DNA of 6,206 bases from an uncultured bacterium (GCA_905214155.1 CAJMLC010000116.1:1-6206); one strand, 5' to 3'. Positions 1 through 5,124 are shown, counted from the first letter of the stretch. Program-made: numbers and translations. The notes: generated by a model not told the origin, from the letters alone.

Positions 1-723
1 CATCTCCATATCGAGCTGATAGAACTCACCGGGACTGCGGTCGCCGCGGGCGTCTTCATCGCGGAAGCACGGCGCGATCTGGAAATAACGGTCGAAGCCC
101 GAGGTCATCAGCAGCTGCTTGAACTGCTGCGGGGCCTGCGGCAGGGCATAGAACTTGCCGGGGTGCTTTCTCGCGGGAACGAGATAGTCGCGCGCGCCTT
201 CGGGGCTGGAGGCCGTCAGGATCGGGGTCGTGATCTCGAGGAAGTCGTGCTCCATCATCGCCTTGCGCAGTGCCGCGACGACGTTGCAGCGCAGGATGAT
301 GTTGTTCTTGACCGCCGGGTTGCGGAGGTCGAGATAGCGGTATTTCAGGCGCTGCGTCTCGTCGGCGTCGCGGCTGCGGTTGATCTCAAACGGCAGCTCG
401 TTGTAGCGGCACTTGCCGAGCACGGTGATCTGCTCCGGCACGACCTCGACGTCGCCGGTCGCCTGCTTGGGGTTTTTGCTGTCGCGCTCACGCACGGTGC
501 CGACGACCTGGATCGTGGACTCCTTGTTGAGCGACTTGATGATGTTCATCATCTGCTCGGTCTCGACGACGATCTGCGTCGTGCCATAGAAGTCGCGCAG
601 GACGACGAAGGCGAAGTTCTGCCCGACCACGCGGACATTCTCCATCCAGCCGCAAAGCGTGACCTTTTCGCCCGCATTGGCCAGCCGGAGCTGCCCGCAG
701 GTGTGGGTTCTGGACTGCATCAT
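1..723 (-). CDS. aspS: Aspartyl-tRNA synthetase, N-terminal 241 residues (3' end outside window)
   Basis: Class II synthetase that charges tRNA-Asp in the cytoplasm. The frame is open from 723 to the window edge. Residues about 20-105 look like the N-terminal OB-fold anticodon-binding domain (GWMENVRVVG..FVVLRD). The catalytic domain then begins with LEITTPILTASSPEGARDYL, followed by HPGKFYALPQAPQQFKQLLM, both classic for bacterial AspRS. Motif 2 is FRDEDARGDRSPGEFYQLD (about residues 220-238), carrying the ATP-contacting Arg of the FRDE signature; this is the DARxDRSPGEF variant rather than the E. coli-like DLRADRQPEF. Two ATGs are adjacent (723-721 and 720-718). GGGAG at 736-732 lies 8 nt before the first and 11 nt before the second, so 723 is preferred. 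It is the second gene after hisS, with no clear promoter of its own in the 193-nt gap, so it is probably co-transcribed under the T-box. Confidence 0.96.
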   Translation of the reverse strand, partial: MMQSRTHTCGQLRLANAGEKVTLCGWMENVRVVGQNFAFVVLRDFYGTTQIVVETEQMMNIIKSLNKESTIQVVGTVRERDSKNPKQATGDVEVVPEQITVLGKCRYNELPFEINRSRDADETQRLKYRYLDLRNPAVKNNIILRCNVVAALRKAMMEHDFLEITTPILTASSPEGARDYLVPARKHPGKFYALPQAPQQFKQLLMTSGFDRYFQIAPCFRDEDARGDRSPGEFYQLDMEM

Positions 724-773
724 ATCATATACTCCCTTTTATAATTTCTTCTTTATGGGCTGCATCGCACAAA

Positions 774-899
774 CCCAGTATGCTGGATGCGCAGGGATTT
801 TTTCGTCAGGCAAAGCAAAAGCCGCAGGGAATCCTTTGTGGATTCACGAGGATTTTTGCAAAGCATGACGGAAAAAGCGCAAGCAGACGGGATGCTGGG
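774..899. repeat. Long imperfect inverted repeat (hairpin) between hisS and aspS
   Basis: Most of the 193-nt hisS-aspS gap folds on itself. From outside in: 774-778 CCCAG pairs with 895-899 CTGGG; 780-781 with 892-893; 789-792 GCGC with 877-880 GCGC; 798-811 TTTTTTCGTCAGGC with 863-876 (13 of 14 pair, one of them a wobble); 815-820 GCAAAA with 854-859 TTTTGC; 822-823 and 825 with 850-851 and 848; 829-834 GAATCC with 840-845 GGATTC around the loop TTTGT. That is roughly 40 pairs across 126 nt. It begins 17 nt downstream of the hisS stop. It is not a standard terminator, because the T-runs lie inside the stem rather than after it. It could be a mobile palindromic repeat (MITE or REP-like) or an intercistronic mRNA structure; the sequence alone does not decide. 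Confidence 0.75.
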
Positions 900-916
900 A
901 GCGTGCGTTGCTGCCC

Positions 917-2269
917 TTACTTCAAAATTGTACCCTTCAAATTATCGGTCATGTCGTCGAGGATCATGTCGGCGGCGGCCTCGGCGCTGACGGTCAGCTG
1001 CTCGCCCTTGCGCAGATCCTTGAGCGAGACAGCGTTCTGCGCGATCTCGTCCTCGCCGAGGAAGATGGCGTAGGGGATGCCGAGCTTGTCGGCGTACTGG
1101 ATCTTCTGCTTGAATTTCTTGTTCTCGGTGTAGAGCTGGGTACGGATGCCCTGGGCCCGCAGCTCGGTGGCGAGGGTGATGGCCGCCTCCAGATCCTCCG
1201 TCATCGGGAAGATCATCACGTCCGCGGGCGAGACGCGCCGCGCGTCGTTGAGCATATTCTGCTCGTTCAGCACGTAGAACAGGCGCGTCAGGCCGATGGA
1301 AATGCCGACGCCCGGCAGCTGCTTTTCGGTGTAATATTCGGCGAGGTTGTCATACCGCCCGCCGGAGCAGACCGAGCCGATCTCCGGATGGTCGATCAGC
1401 GTCGTCTCGTAGACCGTGCCGGTGTAGTAGTCGAGTCCGCGCGCGATCGTCAGGTCGACGGCGAAGTTTGCCTCCGGCACGCCAAAGGCCGCGAGATAGC
1501 GCGTCACGGCCCGCAGCTCGTCGAGGCCAAGGTCGAACGTGTCGTTCTGGCCGCGATAGCCCTCGAGCGCCGCGAGCACCTCGGCATTTTTGCCGCTGAT
1601 GGAGATGAATTTCAGGATCTCCGCCGCCTGCGCTTCGGTCAGGCCGCAGTCATCGATCAGGCAGGCCGTGACCTTTTCGGGCCCGATCTTGTCCAGCTTG
1701 TCCACGGTGCGCATGATGTCGCCGGCCTGCTCGGTCAGGCCCTGCATGGCGTAGAAGCCGTTTAAGATCTTGCGGTTGTTCACGCGGATCTGGAACCGCT
1801 TGAGGCCCAGCGTGGTGAACGTCTTATAGATGATGGACGGGATCTCGGCCTCGTTGACGATGGAGAGCTTGCCGTCGCCGATGATGTCGATGTCCGCCTG
1901 ATAGAATTCGCGGAAGCGGCCGCGCTGCGCGCGCTCGCCGCGGTAGACCTTGCCGATCTGATAGCGGCGGAACGGGAACGCGAGGTCGTTGTAGTGCAGG
2001 GCGACGTATTTTGCCAGCGGCACGGTCAGGTCGAAGCGGAGCGCGAGATCAGCGTCGCCCTTGGTGAAGCGGTAGATCTGCTTTTCCGTCTCGCCGCCGC
2101 CCTTGGCCAGCAGGACATCGGCGGCCTCAATGGCCGGCGTGTCGAGCGGCGTGAAGCCGTAGAGCGAATAGGTCGTGCGGAGCACGTCCATGATGGCCTC
2201 CATCTGTTGCTGCGGCGCGGGCAGCAGCTCCATGAAGCCGGAGAGCGTGTGGGGTTTGATTCGTTCCAT
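917..2269 (-). CDS. hisS: Histidyl-tRNA synthetase, eukaryote-like sequence type
   Basis: Class II synthetase that charges tRNA-His in the cytoplasm; 450 residues, within the normal range. Motif 2 spans about 101-127 (RRYQIGKVYRGERAQ then GRFREFYQADIDI). The histidine signature ARGLDYYTGTVYE is at about 276-288, SGGRYDNL at 302-309 and motif 3 GVGISIGLTRLF at 320-331. A C-terminal anticodon-binding domain follows (about 349-425, PADVMIFP, YTENKKFKQKIQYADKLGIPYA). The intact histidine signature argues against the paralogue HisZ. REFYQADIDI, VDKLDKI and ARGLDYYTG resemble human HARS more than E. coli HisS. An upstream TTG (2275) would lie only 3 nt from the AGGA at 2282-2279, whereas the ATG at 2269 lies 9 nt away, so the ATG is chosen. 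Expression should depend on read-through of the T-box terminator upstream. Confidence 0.97.
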   Translation of the reverse strand: MERIKPHTLSGFMELLPAPQQQMEAIMDVLRTTYSLYGFTPLDTPAIEAADVLLAKGGGETEKQIYRFTKGDADLALRFDLTVPLAKYVALHYNDLAFPFRRYQIGKVYRGERAQRGRFREFYQADIDIIGDGKLSIVNEAEIPSIIYKTFTTLGLKRFQIRVNNRKILNGFYAMQGLTEQAGDIMRTVDKLDKIGPEKVTACLIDDCGLTEAQAAEILKFISISGKNAEVLAALEGYRGQNDTFDLGLDELRAVTRYLAAFGVPEANFAVDLTIARGLDYYTGTVYETTLIDHPEIGSVCSGGRYDNLAEYYTEKQLPGVGISIGLTRLFYVLNEQNMLNDARRVSPADVMIFPMTEDLEAAITLATELRAQGIRTQLYTENKKFKQKIQYADKLGIPYAIFLGEDEIAQNAVSLKDLRKGEQLTVSAEAAADMILDDMTDNLKGTILK

Positions 2270-2278
2270 TTCCAAAGT

Positions 2279-2284
2279 TCCTCT
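2279..2284 (-). promoter_or_regulatory. Ribosome binding site that sets the hisS start
   Basis: AGAGGA on the minus strand. The AGGA core at 2282-2279 is 9 nt from ATG 2269 and only 3 nt from TTG 2275, which favours the ATG. Confidence 0.75.
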
Positions 2285-2310
2285 CTATGATCATATCGTG
2301 TAATTACTAT

Positions 2311-2400
2311 TGTAGGGCCGATGCGGGCGACCAATGGCCGCCCCTACGTTTACAGACGGAAGCACGATAGAATACGTAGGGGCGGGCATTGCCCGCCCGC
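2311..2400. repeat. Inverted pair of GTAGGGGCGG-type palindromic repeats in the hisS leader
   Basis: Two copies of a short GC-rich repeat face each other. Positions 2325-2348 and the reverse complement of 2375-2398 match at 21 of 24 bases, with a 26-nt AT-richer spacer at 2349-2374. Each copy is also internally palindromic: 2380-2398 is nearly perfect (GGGCGGGCA T TGCCCGCCC), and 2311-2317 TGTAGGG opposes 2341-2348 CCCCTACG. Repeats of this GTAGGGGCGG..CCGCCC kind are, from memory, dispersed in intergenic regions of Oscillospiraceae genomes. Here the pair sits after the T-box terminator and before the hisS ribosome binding site, so any read-through hisS mRNA carries a strong hairpin in its 5' leader. 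Confidence 0.8.
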
Positions 2401-2427
2401 CAAGTGCAGCGGGAAAGGCGTTTTTAT

Positions 2428-2467
2428 AAAAAGATGCTCTCATCCCGGATGTTTGGGACGAGAGCAT
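2428..2467 (-). terminator. T-box intrinsic terminator
   Basis: On the minus strand, 2467-2455 AUGCUCUCGUCCC pairs with 2446-2434 GGGAUGAGAGCAU. This is 13 bp with a single G-U pair and an 8-nt loop (2454-2447). It is followed by C and five U (2433-2428). The 5' arm ends in CGUCCC, the segment that would pair instead with GGGU of the T-box to form the antiterminator, so the two folds are mutually exclusive. Confidence 0.95.
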
Positions 2468-2630
2468 AACACTCCGTGGTGCCACCCAAATTCAGAAAGC
2501 AGAGCTTTCCCTCTTTCGGATATACGGTTGTCCGCTCGGCGGATGTCCTTCCCGGGTTCGCTCTGAGCGTCCTTTCAGCCAAGGGACGCCTCTCTGGTAG
2601 GGCTCTGCCCGGTACTGCTTCCGCGTCTGC
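2428..2630 (-). promoter_or_regulatory. T-box riboswitch controlling hisS-aspS (predicted tRNA-Asp-responsive)
   Basis: This cis-acting leader binds uncharged tRNA and then switches the downstream terminator off. Stem I base: GCGGA (2624-2620) pairs with UCCGC (2543-2539). The specifier loop has AGCAGUA (2619-2613, containing the loop-E AGUA) opposite GAAGGACA (2551-2544). It is closed above by CCGGG (2612-2608) and CCCGG (2556-2552). The distal stem-I motifs AGAGAGG (2595-2589) and GGCUGAAAGG (2580-2571) are present. The T-box itself is UGGGUGGCACCACGG (2488-2474), close to the AGGGUGGNACCGCG consensus, with N = C at 2481. The specifier region reads GGACAU, containing GAC (Asp, 2547-2545) overlapping CAU (His, 2545-2543). 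N = C pairs with a G73 discriminator, as in bacterial tRNA-Asp. The genes controlled are hisS and aspS. Confidence 0.95.
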
Positions 2631-2637
2631 ACGGGAA

Positions 2638-3054
2638 TTATCGCAGGGTCTTCTTGTTCTTCATCATCATGCGCCAGTCAAGGTCGCCGCGCTGCAAGCC
2701 GAGGATCAGCATTTCTGCCGAGGCCAGATTCGTCGCCAGCGGGACGTTGTACGTGTCGCAGAGGTGGATGGTATGCACCATGCGCTGATCCTCCCAGGGG
2801 TCGGTGTCGTTCGGGTCGTTGAACAGGAGCACCATATCGACCTCATTATAGGCGATGCGCGCGTCGATCTGCTGGTGTCCGCCCTGATTCTTCGACAGGA
2901 ACAGACTCACCGGCAATCCCGTCGCCTCCGCGACCAGACGGCCCGTTGTCGCCGTGGCAGAGAGCGAGTGCTTGGACAGGATGCTTTTGTATGCCGTGCA
3001 GAATTGAACCATCAGCTCTTTTTTCTTGTCATGCGCCATCAGGGTGATATTCAT
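2638..3054 (-). CDS. Methylglyoxal synthase-like protein with altered active site
   Basis: MGS-like fold protein of 138 residues. Canonical MgsA converts dihydroxyacetone phosphate to methylglyoxal and phosphate. Retained features are AHDKKK (His8, Lys12; E. coli His19, Lys23), the phosphate loop TATTG (34-38), the Asp of NDP (Asp80; E. coli Asp91) and VPLATN (104-109). The catalytic motif is changed: E. coli SGPMGGDQQ reads SKNQGGHQQ, so the general base Asp71 is His60 (codon CAC at 2877-2875) and the phosphate-contacting Gly66 is Lys55. The PHDPDVK segment with His98 and Asp101 is also not preserved (DPWEDQR here). Family membership is secure, but synthase activity is doubtful; it may have a new ligand or be a decaying copy. 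The frame is intact. AGGAG at 3070-3066 is 11 nt before the ATG. It lies 44 nt after the minD-like stop, so it is probably in the same transcript. Confidence 0.85.
   Translation of the reverse strand: MNITLMAHDKKKELMVQFCTAYKSILSKHSLSATATTGRLVAEATGLPVSLFLSKNQGGHQQIDARIAYNEVDMVLLFNDPNDTDPWEDQRMVHTIHLCDTYNVPLATNLASAEMLILGLQRGDLDWRMMMKNKKTLR
2653..2681 (-). promoter_or_regulatory. Possible promoter for the T-box leader inside the end of the mgsA-like gene
   Basis: TTGACT at 2681-2676 is a good -35. Seventeen bases later the best -10 is only AACAAG (2658-2653, 3 of 6 matches). Transcription would start about 20 nt before the base of T-box stem I, a sensible distance. The weak -10 keeps this tentative; the leader may instead be reached by read-through from the minD-like promoter. 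Confidence 0.3.
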
Positions 3055-3098
3055 GCTGCTTTGCTCTCCTTTGCTTCTGTATTTTATGTAGAGATCCG

Positions 3099-3839
3099 TT
3101 ATTTCAGTTTCATCAGCGGCACGCGCCGCCCGGAGAGGCGACCGGCCAGGTTCTGGCAGGCTTTGGCCGCGCCCTGCTCGGTAAAATCGATGAGCAGACG
3201 GCCGGACGCCGCCGCCAGCACGACAGACGCATCCTCCGGCACCAGGCCCAGCAATGGCAGCCCCACCAGATCCATCACATCGTCGACCGTGGACTGCATC
3301 CTTGTGAACAGCTTCGGACTCACACGGTTGACCGCCATGCGCACCGGAATGTCCCGCTTCGCGAGCAGCAGCTCGGTCGCGCGGGCCGCGTCCCGCTGGG
3401 ACGCAGGATCGGCCAGTGTGACGACGATCGCCTCGTCGGCGTAGGCCCCCGCCAGCTGAAATCCGCGCCCAAGGCCCGCCGGGGCATCGAGCAGGATCCA
3501 GTCGAACTTGCCCTTCGCCTGCCGCAGCATCGCGCCGAAGGGCCGCAGGCCAATCGATTCGATCTGTTCGCGCACAGGCGCGGTGAGCAGCGAGAGGCGT
3601 GCCTGCGTCGGGTGCGGCGTCGCCTGCTCGACCGGCGTCTCGCCGCGCATCACCGCCGTGAACGGCAACGCCGCTTCGTCTGCCATGCCGAGCGCAATGT
3701 CGAGGTTGCGCAGCCCGACATCGAGGTCGATCGCCAGGACGCGGAAGCCGTCCCGCGCCAGACAGGCAGCGATCCCCGCACAGAGGGACGTCTTTCCCGT
3801 GCCGCCCTTTCCGGAGATCAACGATACGATCTGAGCCAA
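3099..3839 (-). CDS. minD: MinD-like septum-site ATPase (ParA/MinD family)
   Basis: P-loop ATPase of 246 residues. MinD binds the membrane as an ATP dimer and helps position the division septum together with MinC and MinE. Visible features are the deviant Walker A GKGGTGKTS (10-18, with the signature Lys11), switch I IDLDVGLRNLD (37-47, where GLRNLD is characteristic of MinD), and switch II LLDAPAGLG (116-124). It starts with TTG at 3839-3837: GGGAGGG (3853-3847) lies 7 nt upstream, the family N-terminus begins exactly there, and no nearby ATG fits. The C-terminus (LAGRLSGRRVPLMKLK) is short for MinD and lacks an obvious KGFLKRLF-type membrane-targeting helix. No minC or minE is adjacent; the methylglyoxal-synthase-like gene follows. 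It could also be a related MinD/FlhG-type ATPase with another cargo, but the GLRNLD motif favours MinD. Confidence 0.85.
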   Translation of the reverse strand: MAQIVSLISGKGGTGKTSLCAGIAACLARDGFRVLAIDLDVGLRNLDIALGMADEAALPFTAVMRGETPVEQATPHPTQARLSLLTAPVREQIESIGLRPFGAMLRQAKGKFDWILLDAPAGLGRGFQLAGAYADEAIVVTLADPASQRDAARATELLLAKRDIPVRMAVNRVSPKLFTRMQSTVDDVMDLVGLPLLGLVPEDASVVLAAASGRLLIDFTEQGAAKACQNLAGRLSGRRVPLMKLK

Positions 3840-3846
3840 CGCGCGT

Positions 3847-3853
3847 CCCTCCC
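3847..3853 (-). promoter_or_regulatory. Strong ribosome binding site for the TTG start of minD
   Basis: GGGAGGG on the minus strand, 7 nt before TTG 3839. It supports a non-ATG start for the MinD-like gene. Confidence 0.8.
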
Positions 3854-3871
3854 GCAGTGATGTACTTTTAC

Positions 3872-3900
3872 ATTATATACGAACCGCGTGGCAAATTCAA
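3872..3900 (-). promoter_or_regulatory. Sigma-A-type promoter for minD-mgsA-like operon
   Basis: On the minus strand, TTGAAT (3900-3895) is followed after exactly 17 nt by a perfect TATAAT (3877-3872). Transcription would start near 3865, leaving about 25 nt of leader including the GGGAGGG site. The -35 overlaps the first of the AATT palindromes, so an operator here is possible. Confidence 0.8.
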
Positions 3901-3962
3901 TGGGAATTTGGCCTCAAATTTGTGAATTTCACGAAAAAACTGTCCGCTGCCGTAAATTTGCC
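3890..3962. repeat. Cluster of AATT-centred palindromes in the divergent control region
   Basis: The AT-rich patch stands out in a GC-rich context. CAAATTC (3892-3898) and GAATTTG (3904-3910) form a perfect 7-bp inverted repeat with a 5-nt gap. CAAATTTG (3915-3922) is a perfect 8-bp palindrome. GTGAATTTCAC (3922-3932) is palindromic around one base. GGCAAATT (3890-3897) also matches AATTTGCC (3955-3962) in inverted form. The cluster covers the -35 of the minD-like promoter and lies upstream of spoIIP. It may be an operator or an UP-element-like AT tract. Confidence 0.5.
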
Positions 3963-3970
3963 GCCCCGGT

Positions 3971-3998
3971 TCTATCCGCCGCGCCGCGCGCATACATT
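3971..3998 (+). promoter_or_regulatory. Possible sigma-E promoter for spoIIP
   Basis: CATACATT at 3991-3998 matches the sporulation sigma-E -10 consensus (CATACAnT). A weak -35 candidate TCTATCC lies at 3971-3977, 13 nt upstream. Transcription would start near 4005, leaving a very short leader that still holds the AAGGGGG ribosome binding site. In B. subtilis spoIIP is mother-cell expressed under sigma-E, which fits; the poor -35 and the tight spacing make this tentative. Confidence 0.4.
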
Positions 3999-4004
3999 CC
4001 TTGC

Positions 4005-4011
4005 AAGGGGG
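4005..4011 (+). promoter_or_regulatory. Ribosome binding site that sets the spoIIP start
   Basis: AAGGGGG lies 7 nt before ATG 4019. A TTG in the same frame at 4001 lies upstream of this site and cannot use it, so 4019 is the start. Confidence 0.8.
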
Positions 4012-4018
4012 AACGGCT

Positions 4019-5041
4019 ATGAACGAACGAAAGCTGCGCCGGTTCTGCACGGCGATGATCTTATTTGCAATGCTCACGCGGCTGCTCGGCGGCGTGGGCG
4101 CGGGGAGATTTGCGTTTTCCGAGGATCCCGCCGAGGCGGAGACGCGCGTCTGGCCCGTGCGGCTGCTGGCCGCCAAGCCGGCGGACGAGCCTCCGGACAA
4201 GACCGCGGAGCTGCCTGTTGAAAATTCGGAGCCACCGGAGCGGCAGCTCGCGGCGGAAGTCACGAAGCTGCCGGAAGCCTTTTCTGCTGCCGAGGCGGAC
4301 GTCATCACGATCGCTGGGGCATCTACTTACACGGCGGACAAGGCCGCGCTGCTCACACGTCCTTCCGCATTGACTGCCGAGACGGACGGGCCGAAGGTGC
4401 TCATCGTCCACACGCACACGTCCGAGGCGTACACGCAGGAGCCTGGATGGGAATATGAAAGCACTGATCCGCTCCGCACCGGGGATGCGCAGCATTCCGT
4501 CGTCCGCCTCGGTACGCGCGTCGCCGAGCTGCTGAACGCGCACGGCATCGAGACGCTCCACGACACGGCGCTCAACGATTATCCCAGCTATAACGGCGCG
4601 TATGAGCGGATGCGGCAGACCATCGAGGGCTATTTGGAGCAGTATCCGTCCATCGAGATGGTGCTCGACCTCCACCGCGACGCGGCGGACGACCCGGCGG
4701 GGATGCCCGTGGCCTTTACGGCGGAGGTGGACGGCGCGCGCTGCGCGCAGCTGATGCTCGTCGTCGGCACGGACGAGGGCGGCCTGACGCATCCGGGCTG
4801 GAAGGAAAATCTGGCCAACGCGCTGAAGCTCCAGGCCCTGCTGAACCGCATCGCGCCCGGCCTCTGCCGCGACATCGACCTGCGTACCGAGCGCTTCAAC
4901 CAGCACGAAACGCCCGGCTCGCTGCTCGTCGAGTTCGGCTGCACCGGCAATACCCTTGCCGAAGCGCTCCGCAGCGCGGACTATCTCGCGCAGGCCCTGT
5001 GTGCGTTCTGGGATATGATCGAGTTTTCTGAAGATTTTTAG
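4019..5041 (+). CDS. spoIIP: Stage II sporulation protein P (SpoIIP) peptidoglycan hydrolase
   Basis: In the SpoIID-SpoIIM-SpoIIP engulfment machine, SpoIIP is the amidase and endopeptidase that cuts peptidoglycan so that the mother-cell membrane can move around the forespore. The protein has 340 residues. A basic N-terminus (NERKLRR) and a hydrophobic segment at about 9-29 suggest one membrane anchor with the rest outside the membrane. A variable Pro/Glu-rich linker runs to about 120. The SpoIIP domain at about 125-330 shows VLIVHTHTSEAY (127-138), DYPSYNGAYERM (187-198), VLDLHRDA (215-222) and RFNQHETPGSLLVEFG (292-307). The His131/133, His219 and Glu305 positions fit the catalytic His and Glu residues known in B. 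subtilis SpoIIP. It stands alone, divergent from minD and 98 nt before perR. Its presence implies, but does not prove, a spore-forming host. Confidence 0.95.
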   Translation: MNERKLRRFCTAMILFAMLTRLLGGVGAGRFAFSEDPAEAETRVWPVRLLAAKPADEPPDKTAELPVENSEPPERQLAAEVTKLPEAFSAAEADVITIAGASTYTADKAALLTRPSALTAETDGPKVLIVHTHTSEAYTQEPGWEYESTDPLRTGDAQHSVVRLGTRVAELLNAHGIETLHDTALNDYPSYNGAYERMRQTIEGYLEQYPSIEMVLDLHRDAADDPAGMPVAFTAEVDGARCAQLMLVVGTDEGGLTHPGWKENLANALKLQALLNRIAPGLCRDIDLRTERFNQHETPGSLLVEFGCTGNTLAEALRSADYLAQALCAFWDMIEFSEDF

Positions 5042-5069
5042 AGCTGTGAAAATTTTTTGAAAAAAGGGC

Positions 5070-5098
5070 TTTACAAATCGCGATCCGTGTGCTATTCT
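5070..5098 (+). promoter_or_regulatory. Sigma-A-type promoter for perR-rbr
   Basis: TTTACA (5070-5075) and TATTCT (5093-5098) are separated by exactly 17 nt, giving a start near 5105. The PerR box lies just downstream of the -10, over the start site region, where bound repressor would block initiation. Confidence 0.8.
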
Positions 5099-5109
5099 AA
5101 TAATGCAAA

Positions 5110-5124
5110 TGATAATTATTACTG
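5110..5124 (+). promoter_or_regulatory. PerR/Fur operator
   Basis: TGATAATTATTACTG matches the 7-1-7 PerR box TTATAATnATTATAA at 10 of 14 positions, including the core ATAATnATTA. The slightly wider AATGATAATTATTACT (5108-5123) is nearly palindromic. It starts about 5 nt after the likely transcription start of perR, indicating autorepression of the perR-rubrerythrin operon. Confidence 0.75.

Noticed and set aside
163..744. Plus-strand open frame opposite aspS
   Set aside because: Antisense to conserved AspRS motifs, so a shadow frame.
774..899. The hisS-aspS hairpin as a rho-independent terminator
   Set aside because: The T and A runs are inside the stem, no U-tract follows the outer or inner stem, and aspS lacks its own clear promoter.
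908..1765. Long plus-strand open frame (285 codons) opposite hisS
   Set aside because: It is antisense to a clear HisRS gene, with low-complexity Val/Leu/Arg/Asp-rich composition typical of GC-rich shadow frames, and no supported start.
2476..3444. Plus-strand open frame of 322 codons across the T-box, mgsA-like and minD genes
   Set aside because: It crosses a structured RNA leader and two genes on the other strand and resembles no family; a by-product of high GC.
4061..4906. Minus-strand open frame of 281 codons opposite spoIIP
   Set aside because: Shadow of SpoIIP; Arg/Val/Leu-rich with no recognisable domain or ribosome binding site.
5042..5069. A/T-rich stretch after spoIIP as an intrinsic terminator
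   Set aside because: TTTTTTGAAAAAA can self-pair but leaves almost no loop, has no GC stem and no separate U-tract.
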